DNA of 64,000 nt, taken from the NCBI GenBank assembly GCA_964423865.1, contig CAYRGN010000011.1:24235-88234 (forward strand). Reading direction: 5' to 3'. Under the pieces are notes generated by a model. That model was not told the origin of the DNA. It worked only from the letters and a program-made list of their open reading frames with translations, and did not search any database. This DNA is from Leadbetterella sp964423865 (GTDB lineage Bacteria; Bacteroidota; Bacteroidia; Cytophagales; Spirosomataceae). Within the stretch, counting starts at the first letter, position 1. Each line of letters begins with the position of its first letter. Position numbers and translations under genes: made by a program. Of the stretch, positions 40,891 to 49,529 are shown one piece after another.

Positions 40891-42210
40891 ATGGCAATTT
40901 TAAGTAAAGAGGAAGCAAAGAAAATTATAGATAAGGTTTTGTCGTTTGCTCAGGCCGACGAAACTTCGGTAAGCCTGAACGGGGGGAAGACGGGGAACAT
41001 TCGTTATGCAAGGAATACGGTATCCACCAGTGGGGAGTCTACCAACCTTTCTTTGGCGGTAACGGCTGTTTTCGGTAAAAAATCGGGTACGGCTACCATC
41101 AATGAACTGGATGACCAATCGCTGGAGAAGACGGTGCGGCGGGCGGAGGAAATTGCGCGTCTGGCGCCGGAAAACCCGGAATATGTGCCGATGCTCGGGC
41201 CTCAGAATTATACGGAGGTAGGGGAGACGTACGCGGAATCTACCGCCGCTATTGATCCGGAATACCGGGCCAAAGCGGCCCTGGACAGCATCGAAATTTG
41301 TAAAAAAAGAAACCTGACTTCTGCCGGTTACCTGGAAGACAGCGCCGGGTTTGTGGCCATGGGCAACAGCAAGGGGCTTTTTGGGTATAGCCGGTCTACC
41401 TCGGTAGATTTCTCCATCACGGTGAGAACCGAAGACGGAACGGGTTCAGGTTACGCGATACAGGACTACAACGATGCCGGCAAGCTGAACGCGGCCGCCT
41501 CCACCGAAATTGCCGCCCAGAAAGCCCTTGCCTCCCGCGCAGCGGTGGCGCTGGAACCGGGGAAATATACCGTAATCCTGGAGCCGGAGGCCGCCTCTAA
41601 CCTGTTACAGAACATGATGCGGAGCCTGGATGCCCGGAATGCCGATGAAGGCAGGAGCTTCCTGAGCCGCAAAGGAGGCGGCACCCGCCTGGGAGAAAAA
41701 CTCTTTGACGAACGTATCACCGTTATCTCGGACCCTGCCCATCCGGAAATTCCCAAAGCAGGTTTCTCCATGGACGGACGGCCGCGGGAAAAAACCGTGT
41801 GGATAGAAAAAGGAGTGGTCAAAAACCTGGCCTATTCCCGCTTCTGGGCGCAAAAGCAGGGAGTGAAAGACCTGCCGCCTCCGGGAGGATTCATCATGGA
41901 AGGAGGAAATGAGTCTCTGGCCGACCTCATTAAAGGCACCAAAAAGGGAATCCTGGTGACGCGTTTCTGGTATATCCGGGCGGTAGACCCCCAGACGCTG
42001 CTGTATACCGGGCTTACCCGCGACGGAACTTTCTTAATTGAAGACGGTAAAATCAAGCATCCCATCAAAAACTTCCGGTTTAACGAAAGCCCGGTGATCA
42101 TGTTGAATAACGTGGAGGCCATGGGCAAACCGGTGCGGGTAAACGGAAGCCTGATTCCCCCTTTAAAAATACGGGACTTTACCTTCTCCAGCCTGTCTGA
42201 CGCTGTTTAA
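40891..42210 (+). CDS. pmbA: TldE/PmbA-family partner of TldD, no signal peptide
   Basis: 439 residues, the TldE (PmbA) partner. It lacks HExxxH, as TldE does, and has the family regions EPGKYTVILEPEAASNLL and the C-terminal GTFLIEDGKIKHPIKNFRFNESP. The N-terminus MAILSKEEAKKIIDKVLSF is charged and not a signal. Since the TldD partner carries a Tat signal, TldE either stays in the cytoplasm or leaves as a folded complex with TldD. It lies six bases after tldD, certainly in the same operon, and 17 bases before the DUF4159 gene. Confidence 0.93.
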   Translation: MAILSKEEAKKIIDKVLSFAQADETSVSLNGGKTGNIRYARNTVSTSGESTNLSLAVTAVFGKKSGTATINELDDQSLEKTVRRAEEIARLAPENPEYVPMLGPQNYTEVGETYAESTAAIDPEYRAKAALDSIEICKKRNLTSAGYLEDSAGFVAMGNSKGLFGYSRSTSVDFSITVRTEDGTGSGYAIQDYNDAGKLNAAASTEIAAQKALASRAAVALEPGKYTVILEPEAASNLLQNMMRSLDARNADEGRSFLSRKGGGTRLGEKLFDERITVISDPAHPEIPKAGFSMDGRPREKTVWIEKGVVKNLAYSRFWAQKQGVKDLPPPGGFIMEGGNESLADLIKGTKKGILVTRFWYIRAVDPQTLLYTGLTRDGTFLIEDGKIKHPIKNFRFNESPVIMLNNVEAMGKPVRVNGSLIPPLKIRDFTFSSLSDAV

Positions 42211-42227
42211 ATAAACCGAACGGACTT

Positions 42228-42842
42228 TTGAAGCCTTTTGTTTTCAGCCGGATACAATACAACTCAGGGAATTGGGACACGGATCAGCGCATGCCTTCCA
42301 ACCTGCTTCATTCCCTGGTAGAGTATACCACCATTCCCATTGATGAAAAGGAAAAGGTGGTGAGTCTGAGCAGTAACGAAATCTTCAGAAGTCCGTTCTG
42401 CTACCTCAGCGGCCATAAGCTGGTAGAATTTTCAACGGAAGAAAGAGACCACTTCCGAAGGTACGTGCTGAACGGAGGTTTCGTTTTTGTTGACGATTGC
42501 AACCACGATATCGACGGCCTCTTCGCAAAATCTTTCGAACAGGAGATGGGCCGGACTTTCGGCACGGAGGCCTTGAAGAAAATCCCGAACCGGCATCCGC
42601 TGTACACCTGCTTTTTTGAGTTCGACGGCCCGCCCACCACCAGTTTTGAACTGAACGGTTGGGGAGACGACCTGGTGCACGATTACCTCAAGGCCATAGA
42701 GGTGAACGGACGCATCGGCGTGCTGTACAGCAACAAGGACTATGGCTGCGAGTGGGACTATGATTTTAGAAATAAACGCTGGCTCCTGGAAGACAATACC
42801 CGGTTCGGAGTCAACATCATCCAGTATGCATTAACGGTTTGA
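42228..42842 (+). CDS. DUF4159 domain protein, TTG start
   Basis: 204 residues. It matches DUF4159, a class I glutamine-amidotransferase-like fold without the usual catalytic triad: PFVFSRIQYNSGNWDTD, then LLHSLVEYTTIP, SPFCYLSGHKLVEFS, and VFVDDCNHDIDG. DUF4159 is often next to MoxR, DUF58 and BatA genes. Here it has no signal peptide. The only suitable start is TTG at 42228, 17 bases after the pmbA stop. Its own stop overlaps the MoxR start by four bases (TTGA), a sign of translational coupling. Confidence 0.85.
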   Translation: MKPFVFSRIQYNSGNWDTDQRMPSNLLHSLVEYTTIPIDEKEKVVSLSSNEIFRSPFCYLSGHKLVEFSTEERDHFRRYVLNGGFVFVDDCNHDIDGLFAKSFEQEMGRTFGTEALKKIPNRHPLYTCFFEFDGPPTTSFELNGWGDDLVHDYLKAIEVNGRIGVLYSNKDYGCEWDYDFRNKRWLLEDNTRFGVNIIQYALTV

Positions 42843-43810
42843 GAACATTGGAACATTATAAGGGCCTGGTGGCCAAATTGCCTGAATTAAAGAAGGAAAT
42901 CGGTAAAGTGATTGTAGGGCAGGAAGAAGCGGTAGAAGAGATACTGACCGCCCTGCTGGCCGGTGGGCATTGCCTGTTGGAGGGGGTACCGGGGTTGGCC
43001 AAGACCCTCATGGTGAAGACTTTGTCTGAAGCCCTGGAGATGAAGTTCAGGCGGATTCAGTTTACCCCTGACCTGATGCCGGGAGACATTATCGGTACCG
43101 AGGTGATGGAAGAGGAGGGCGGCAGGAAATTTTTCCGCTTTACCCCGGGACCCGTATTCGCCAATATCGTGCTGGCGGATGAAATTAACCGTACACCGCC
43201 CAAAACCCAGTCGGCCCTGCTGGAAGCCATGCAGGAATACAAAGTGACGTATTCGGGAACCACCCATTCCCTGCCCCTTCCGTTCTTTATTATCGCTACG
43301 CAAAATCCCATTGAACAGGCGGGTACCTATCCTTTACCGGAGGCCCAGTCTGACCGGTTTCTGTTGTATATCAAACTGAGTTATCCTTCCGAGCAGGAAG
43401 AACTCATGGTATTGAAAAGTACCACGGGCGCGGGAAAACCCGAGGTGAAAAATGTGCTGTCGGGAGAGGAAATCCTGGAGTTGCAGCAGCTCACCCGCCA
43501 GGTCCATATCAGCGATGAACTGATGGAAAGAATCAATGCACTGGTGCGGTCTACCCGGCCCGAAAACGGGGCCTCGGCCTTTGTGAAAGAATGGTGCGAA
43601 TGGGGGGCAGGTCCGCGGGCGGGGCAAGCCCTTGTCTTGTGCGCCAAAGCCCGGGCGGTGTTGCAGGGCCGTTTTGCGGTGATTCCCGAAGACATACAAA
43701 CCCTGGCTTTTCCGGTGCTTCGTCACCGTATCGCCCTGAATTTTAAAGCAGAGGCGGAAGGGATCACCGCCGATCGTGTAATAGAGGAACTTACCCATGG
43801 ACGCCGTTGA
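42839..43810 (+). CDS. MoxR-family AAA+ ATPase, TTG start
   Basis: 323 residues, a MoxR AAA+ ATPase. Walker A GVPGLAKT at 49-56, Walker B VLADEINR, sensor 1 IATQNP and an Arg-finger region with PEAQSDRF. The C-terminal lid domain ends EGITADRVIEEL. MoxR ATPases work as chaperones with von Willebrand A-type proteins to activate or assemble complexes. The start is TTG overlapping the upstream TGA, and the stop overlaps the DUF58 start, so this is a tightly coupled operon. Confidence 0.95.
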   Translation: MRTLEHYKGLVAKLPELKKEIGKVIVGQEEAVEEILTALLAGGHCLLEGVPGLAKTLMVKTLSEALEMKFRRIQFTPDLMPGDIIGTEVMEEEGGRKFFRFTPGPVFANIVLADEINRTPPKTQSALLEAMQEYKVTYSGTTHSLPLPFFIIATQNPIEQAGTYPLPEAQSDRFLLYIKLSYPSEQEELMVLKSTTGAGKPEVKNVLSGEEILELQQLTRQVHISDELMERINALVRSTRPENGASAFVKEWCEWGAGPRAGQALVLCAKARAVLQGRFAVIPEDIQTLAFPVLRHRIALNFKAEAEGITADRVIEELTHGRR

Positions 43811-44666
43811 ACTCATACGACTGAATAACCTGCAGCTGGCTGCCCGCGTGGTGAGCGACCGCCTTTTGCTGGGCGTTCACCAGAGCCGCCGGAACGGAGG
43901 AGGCACGGAGTTTGAACAGTACCGTCCCTACTTTCCGGGAGATGATCTCCGCCAGATCGACTGGAAATTGTATGCGCGTTCCGGCCGCTACCAGGTCAGA
44001 GAATCTACCGTAGAGAGCCACCTGCCCGTGCGGATGATCCTGGACCTTTCGGGTTCCATGAATTATACGGAGGAAGGCGTAAGCAGGCTCGACTACTGCA
44101 AGGTGCTGCTGGGTTCCCTGGCCTATATGGGCTTTCGTCAGAACGACCCCATGCGGTTGTATACCCTAAAGGAAGGAAGGCTGGAATTGCAGGCAGGCGA
44201 GGGGAAGAATACCTTCTACCGGATCTTGTACCACCTGGAAAAGGCCCGGGCCGAAGGCAGGGCCGGGGAGCAAAACCAGCGCTTTCCAGAGTTCAGTCAA
44301 AAGCGAAAAGAATTGATGATCCTGGTTTCCGACCTCCTGGAGCTGGACGAAGAGTGGATAAACCTGCTCCGGGAAGCGGCTTCTCCTCACCGGCAAATCC
44401 TGATCTTTCAGGTGCTGGGTCGCCATGAGCTGGAGTTCAGCCTGAAAGGACTCTACCGGTTTAAAGACCTGGAAACCGGCCTTGACCGGGAACTGGAAGC
44501 CGAAAGTGCCGGAAAATTATTCAGAGGTGCTTTTGCAGCTCACCTGGAGGCCCTGGACGAGCAGCTGCGCATGCCCGGTATTCACTTGGTCAGGGTAACG
44601 CTGGATACCCCGCCCGCACACGCGCTGGCGCAAGGACTTAAAGCCATTCGCCCATGGAATTCCTGA
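43797..44666 (+). CDS. DUF58 / VWA-like protein (MoxR partner)
   Basis: 289 residues. DUF58 signature FEQYRPYFPGDDLRQIDWKLYARSGRYQVRE, followed by a VWA-like domain whose metal-ion site begins DLSGSMNY. MoxR and DUF58 genes are linked almost universally; the DUF58 protein is the presumed MoxR client. The gene overlaps MoxR by 14 bases and the next gene by 13. Confidence 0.93.
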   Translation: MDAVELIRLNNLQLAARVVSDRLLLGVHQSRRNGGGTEFEQYRPYFPGDDLRQIDWKLYARSGRYQVRESTVESHLPVRMILDLSGSMNYTEEGVSRLDYCKVLLGSLAYMGFRQNDPMRLYTLKEGRLELQAGEGKNTFYRILYHLEKARAEGRAGEQNQRFPEFSQKRKELMILVSDLLELDEEWINLLREAASPHRQILIFQVLGRHELEFSLKGLYRFKDLETGLDRELEAESAGKLFRGAFAAHLEALDEQLRMPGIHLVRVTLDTPPAHALAQGLKAIRPWNS

Positions 44667-45655
44667 ACCCGGGCTGGCTATGGGGAGCCTTGGCCCTGAG
44701 TCTCCCGGTTATTCTCCATTTCTGGCACCGGAAAAGAGGGAAAGAACTGGCGTGGGCCGCTACCCGCTGGCTCAGCGGTCCGGTATCCGCCTCTTCCACC
44801 GGTATTCGCCTGGAAAACATTCTACTCCTTATCTTGCGCTGCCTCTTATTGCTTCTCCTGGTACTTTTTCTGAGCAAACCTGTGCTTCAACGGGAAGAAC
44901 AGGTACACTGGATACAGCCGGAGAAAGAAGTGGTGGAGAATTTCAGGTTTGAGCTGGAGGAGGCGGAGAAAAGAGGGGAGAAGCGTTTTTGGTTTAATGG
45001 GGAAGAGGTGACCGACCTGAATATCCTGCCCGAGTCCGGTGACTTGCAGGGGGGGATAAACCGGAGGAATAGGGGCGGACACATCTACCTGACCGCCCGC
45101 GATAATTTCACCCGTTTTTCACAAGTGTATGTACCGGGAGGCTACACCCTGAACAGCATGAGACCGGTTCGTCCCGATCAGGTAGCCGTTCTGCCCTCCG
45201 GCGATACCCTTACCGTATTGCTGGAAAATGAGGAAAAAAGTATACTGGCTGCACTTCAGGCCATCACGGAAGTACATTCTGTCTATTTTGATATTCAGAG
45301 AGAAAGGAAGCCGGGACAATATTACGCCCTGTCTTTTACGCACCTGCCCGATTCCCTCGCCGGGGTTAACGTGGTGTCCGGTGACCTGCCGCTTGCGTCG
45401 AGGGCGGCCCGTACCCTCTGGTTCCCGGATTCCCTGAAGCCCGAAACCTCCGACGTGGTTTTTAATGGTGACCTTCCTGCTATCTTGCTGGAAGTATTGG
45501 CCAGGGAGGGTTCTGCCCCGCGATTAAGTGAAAACCAGCTTCGGGCGAAATTCGAACGCCGTGCGTCCCAGGGTTCAGAAAACAGGCTGATCCTGGTGCT
45601 TTTTATCCTGGTTTTATGTGCGGAAAGACTACTCTCTACTTACAAAAACGCATGA
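44654..45655 (+). CDS. BatA-like membrane protein
   Basis: 333 residues. The N-terminal 80 residues are the BatA domain: FLNPGWLWGALALSLPVILHFWHRKRGKEL, then a transmembrane helix (about 55-75). The middle is an extracytoplasmic region without the VWA metal-binding motif that canonical BatA has, and a final helix lies at about 315-330. It may be a scaffold for the DUF58 and later proteins. It starts 12 bases inside the DUF58 gene and overlaps the next gene by four (ATGA). Confidence 0.85.
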   Translation: MEFLNPGWLWGALALSLPVILHFWHRKRGKELAWAATRWLSGPVSASSTGIRLENILLLILRCLLLLLLVLFLSKPVLQREEQVHWIQPEKEVVENFRFELEEAEKRGEKRFWFNGEEVTDLNILPESGDLQGGINRRNRGGHIYLTARDNFTRFSQVYVPGGYTLNSMRPVRPDQVAVLPSGDTLTVLLENEEKSILAALQAITEVHSVYFDIQRERKPGQYYALSFTHLPDSLAGVNVVSGDLPLASRAARTLWFPDSLKPETSDVVFNGDLPAILLEVLAREGSAPRLSENQLRAKFERRASQGSENRLILVLFILVLCAERLLSTYKNA

Positions 45656-47814
45656 AGCATATTCTCAGGGTCATATCGTCAACAGAAAGACAGCTTTGGG
45701 CTTCCGCCTGGATCCGCAGCCTGTTGGCCGGGGCCACGGCCGGTCTTCTGGTGCAGGCGCTGACCCCGGGCAATGTAGGGAGTATTGCTGCCGGCTTGGG
45801 GGTCTTCGGACTCGCCTCCGTGCTCCTGGGAGCCTGGAAAAGGCAGAGGCCCCGGGCCCTGCGTTTGCTGCATCATCTTCTTGACGACGCGGAATACAGC
45901 CTGGACCTGGTAGAAAAGCAGGCGCTTACGGTGGCGGACCGCCTTCAGATAGAACGCTTGTCTGAGCGGATGGTGCACACGCCCGCGCCGCAAGTATGGC
46001 ACCGCCAACTTACTCCCTTCCTACTGGCTCTGGCCGGTTCGCTCCTTCTTTTCCTGGGCCGGGAATACCTGAAGGGGGTAAAAGAAGAAACGCGGGAAAA
46101 GACCGGGTTCATGCCTGCCACCGAGCAGAGAAAGATCACCGTAACCTTATCCGACAGCCGCGTGCAGATCCGCCCGCCGCGGTACACCGGCCAGAAAGAA
46201 CAACTGAGCCGCGACCTCCATATTTCCGCCGTGGCCGGCTCGGTCCTCACCTGGCGCCTGCGCTTTTCTTCCTCCGAAAACCTCCAGGTAACCCTCGTCA
46301 ATACCCGGGGAGAAGAACGGAATTTTACCCCGGGAGACGGCGTTTTTGAGTATACCGACCGCCTCCTGACCTCGGGCCTGTACGCCTTTCGGGCGTATCA
46401 GCAAGACGCTCTGCTCTACCAGTCGGAATACTACCGCCTGGAAGCCATCCCTGACGCTCCGCCACGCATTGAACCCGCCTCCCGTGAATTATACCGCTTT
46501 CATTTCCTGAAAGATTCCGAAACCCTCCGGGTAGACGCGCGCGTGTCAGACGATTTCCTGGTGAAACAAGTGTACCTCGTAGCCACCCTGGCGCGGGGTT
46601 CGGGGGAAAATGTGAGGTTCCGGGAAATGAAATTCCCCGTCAGTACAGGAGGATTCCGGTCAGCGAACCTCCAAAAAACCATTCGCCTCAACGAGCTCGG
46701 TTTTACCCCCGGAGACGAACTGTATTACTATTGGGCCGCGTTGGATAATAGATCTCCCGAACCCAATTTCAGCAAATCGGATACCTATTTCCTCGTCTAC
46801 AAAGATACCGCCGCCCTCCGCGAAAGTGAACTGGCCACCCTCGCGGTCAATATCCTTCCCGAATACTTCCGAAGCCAGCGCCAGATCATCATCGATACCG
46901 AAAAACTGCTGGCCCGGAAAGGAAAAACCGGTAAAAAGGAATTTAATGCCGCCTCCAATGAAATCGGGTTTGACCAGAAGGCCCTTAGAATCCGCTACGG
47001 ACAATACCTGGGCGAAGAATACGAGTCGTCTATCGGCGGGCATACCGACAGCGACGACCCCCTGGAAGGCTTTATGCACAAGCACGACAGCGAAGAAGAA
47101 GGCCATCATGATCACGGCCACGACCATGGCCACGACCACGATCCGCCCGCCCAATCGGAAGAAACCGATCCGCTTACGGCGCTTCTGGAACTCTATGTGC
47201 ATTCGCATGACGACGCGGAAAGCAATACTTTTTATGAACAGTCTACCCGAAGTATCCTGAAAACGGCCCTTGAAAACATGTGGCAGTCTGAGCTGCAACT
47301 GCGGTTGTATACCCCCGAAAAAGCCCTGCCTTATCAATACAAGGCATTGGAACTGCTGAAAGAAGTACAACAGAAATCGCGGGTGTACATTGCTAAAACC
47401 GCTTACGATCCGCCCCCGATCAAAGAAGCGGAACTGCGGATGAAGGGCGAACTGAAAAAATTTAACAAAACCTTCCGGAGCGAAGTGGAACTCACCCGAA
47501 AAAATACCGGTGTGCTTGCCGGAAAGGTAATGGGTTACCTGGAGGCCGACCGCCCCCTTTCCGCCGCCCAAAAACAGGAAACCGCACTTTTAAGTGGGGA
47601 AATTTCGCGTACCTTGCCCGACAAAGACCCCAACAAATGGGAAATACTGGCATCCCTCCAGAAAATGATGAACAACCGGCCCCTCAGTATGCCGGAAAAA
47701 AGTACCCTGAAAGCTGCCCTGCTACGCCTGGGTGGCCGGGGAACAAGCGCACAACCGCCGGGCGGTACCGGTGAGAAAACATTGGAAAAAGCCTTTTGGA
47801 AAAACCTCTTTTAA
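45652..47814 (+). CDS. Large membrane protein, DUF4175-like, with His/Asp-rich loop
   Basis: 720 residues from the ATG at 45652, which overlaps the upstream stop. Two or three transmembrane helices (about 30-60 and 120-140) precede a long extracytoplasmic part with two or three Ig-like beta domains (about 160-390) and a C-terminal helical region. Around residues 480-500 there is a run of alternating His with Asp/Gly, flanked by Asp/Glu-rich sequence, which looks like a metal-binding or flexible linker loop. The composition recalls DUF4175 proteins of MoxR/Bat operons. No enzyme motif is seen. Confidence 0.7.
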   Translation: MKHILRVISSTERQLWASAWIRSLLAGATAGLLVQALTPGNVGSIAAGLGVFGLASVLLGAWKRQRPRALRLLHHLLDDAEYSLDLVEKQALTVADRLQIERLSERMVHTPAPQVWHRQLTPFLLALAGSLLLFLGREYLKGVKEETREKTGFMPATEQRKITVTLSDSRVQIRPPRYTGQKEQLSRDLHISAVAGSVLTWRLRFSSSENLQVTLVNTRGEERNFTPGDGVFEYTDRLLTSGLYAFRAYQQDALLYQSEYYRLEAIPDAPPRIEPASRELYRFHFLKDSETLRVDARVSDDFLVKQVYLVATLARGSGENVRFREMKFPVSTGGFRSANLQKTIRLNELGFTPGDELYYYWAALDNRSPEPNFSKSDTYFLVYKDTAALRESELATLAVNILPEYFRSQRQIIIDTEKLLARKGKTGKKEFNAASNEIGFDQKALRIRYGQYLGEEYESSIGGHTDSDDPLEGFMHKHDSEEEGHHDHGHDHGHDHDPPAQSEETDPLTALLELYVHSHDDAESNTFYEQSTRSILKTALENMWQSELQLRLYTPEKALPYQYKALELLKEVQQKSRVYIAKTAYDPPPIKEAELRMKGELKKFNKTFRSEVELTRKNTGVLAGKVMGYLEADRPLSAAQKQETALLSGEISRTLPDKDPNKWEILASLQKMMNNRPLSMPEKSTLKAALLRLGGRGTSAQPPGGTGEKTLEKAFWKNLF

Positions 47815-47818
47815 AGCT

Positions 47819-49417
47819 ATGACGACCGTTTCACCGCTTCTATCCTGGATACTCTCCGCTGTTCTTCTCCTGGCCTGGGGAGTTGTACTCTGGCAGATTT
47901 GGCGCAGGGAGGGACTGAGCCTTCGCCAAAAGCGGGTAAAAACCGGGCTGAATACGTTGCTTTTCCTGTTGCTGGTGGTGTTTCTCTTTTCGCCGGCGCG
48001 GCCCTTCGAAAAAGAGGAACAAAGCCTCCTGGTATATGACGCCTCTATCCCTCGGGAGGCCCGGGATTCCGTCAGGTCGCATTACGGCATACAAGAAGAA
48101 ATCACCGCCAGAGAATTTAAAAAGAAGCAATACGGAGCCACCCGCTTTTTTTTCTTAGGGCAAGATGTTGATCCTGCCGCCTTAAGCTACCTCGCCGGAA
48201 AAGAGGTACATTGGCTCCCGTTCGGAGAAACCCTGGAGGAAATTCGCTGGGAGGGAATCCTGAGAAAAGACGAACGCCAAACGGTGGAAGGGAGAATCCG
48301 CCTGACCCAACCGGGAGTGTTGAAACTGGTATACGGGGAATATACCCTCGACAGCCTCCTGCTTTCGGCCGGAGAGCAGCCTTTTCGTCTTGCCTTCCCG
48401 GTATTTGCGGAGGGGCGGAACCGGGTCACGCTACAGCTGGAAGACCGGCCGCTGCGAGATATCGCCTTCTATGCCCGCGCCCGTCCGCTTTTGTTCATCG
48501 CGGTATTGCCTGACCACCCCGACTTTGAAAGCCGTATCCTGACCGAATGGTTGGGTGGGCTGGGCCATTATGTGGAGATTTCTACGCCCGTGGCCCGGTC
48601 GGTAGTGTACGAAAGCCGGGTTAATAGGGGGGAACGGAAAGAGGAACCCGACCTGGTCATCGCTACCCCGGGCCGGGCGCAAGACCCGCGGGTGAAAAGA
48701 GCGGTGGCCGAAAACAGGAGTGTATTTTTTTTCGGACTGGACGAGGTGCCGGATGCTTTGACAAAAATCAACCGGGCTACGGGAAGCCGTTTTTCCGCTC
48801 GCCGCGTCTCCGAACAGGAAAACCGCCCGCTTCCCCATGAATTAACCGCCTTGCCTTACACGTTTATCCCTCAGCCTAACCAGCGCCAGGCCGGTGCGTG
48901 GCCCGTAAGTTTCCAGAAAAACGGGGCCACCGTGGCTGTAAGCCTGATGAATGAAACCTTCCCGGTCCGTTTACGGGGAGATACGCTGATGTACAATGAA
49001 ATATGGGGAGGAGTACTGTCGGCCCTGGAGACCTCCGATACTACGAAGGTCAGGGTACCAGCTCCCGTTTTTCGGGATATGCCCGCAAGCGTCACTTTGC
49101 ATACCGCCCGAAACCTCCTGCCCATAGAAGACGACACCCTCTTTCTGAAGGCATCGCCAGTAAATCCCCTGAAAAAAACAGGAAAATTTATTTTTCCCCG
49201 GGCGGGCTGGCATAGCCTTCCCGGAGTGGGCGAGGTGTGGGTGGAAGACGCTCCCGTAATTCCCGGTATCCAATGGGAAAACTGGCTGAAAGCCAATGGT
49301 ATATATTCAAAAGGCGAAGTTTTCCCGTTTGATCGTGAGATCTCCGCGACGCTTTGGTTCTGGTTATTTCTTCTCTTTCTTACAGCCTTATGGGCAGAAA
49401 CCAAGTTTACTTATTGA
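47819..49417 (+). CDS. Membrane protein with glutamine-amidotransferase-like fold, Bat operon type
   Basis: 532 residues from the ATG at 47819, five bases after the upstream stop; the frame is open farther upstream but overlaps that gene. N-terminal helices at about 5-25 and 40-57, then an extracytoplasmic domain, and a C-terminal helix (about 510-528). The topology copies BatA-like proteins that end in a helix. The region with FIAVLPDHPDFESRIL and LVIATPGRAQDPRV could be a GATase1-like fold, as seen in related operon genes. I cannot assign a function. It ends the tight gene overlap chain. The following 112 bases contain a short AT hairpin and no gene. Confidence 0.65.
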   Translation: MTTVSPLLSWILSAVLLLAWGVVLWQIWRREGLSLRQKRVKTGLNTLLFLLLVVFLFSPARPFEKEEQSLLVYDASIPREARDSVRSHYGIQEEITAREFKKKQYGATRFFFLGQDVDPAALSYLAGKEVHWLPFGETLEEIRWEGILRKDERQTVEGRIRLTQPGVLKLVYGEYTLDSLLLSAGEQPFRLAFPVFAEGRNRVTLQLEDRPLRDIAFYARARPLLFIAVLPDHPDFESRILTEWLGGLGHYVEISTPVARSVVYESRVNRGERKEEPDLVIATPGRAQDPRVKRAVAENRSVFFFGLDEVPDALTKINRATGSRFSARRVSEQENRPLPHELTALPYTFIPQPNQRQAGAWPVSFQKNGATVAVSLMNETFPVRLRGDTLMYNEIWGGVLSALETSDTTKVRVPAPVFRDMPASVTLHTARNLLPIEDDTLFLKASPVNPLKKTGKFIFPRAGWHSLPGVGEVWVEDAPVIPGIQWENWLKANGIYSKGEVFPFDREISATLWFWLFLLFLTALWAETKFTY

Positions 49418-49529
49418 CTTTTTCCTTAAAAAGTTGAATGAAGCGAAGATTTCTTGACTGAAAATAGAAATTTATCCAGTATATTTAAAAGTGCTTTGGC
49501 ATATAGCGTGAAAATTATAAAAAATAGCG

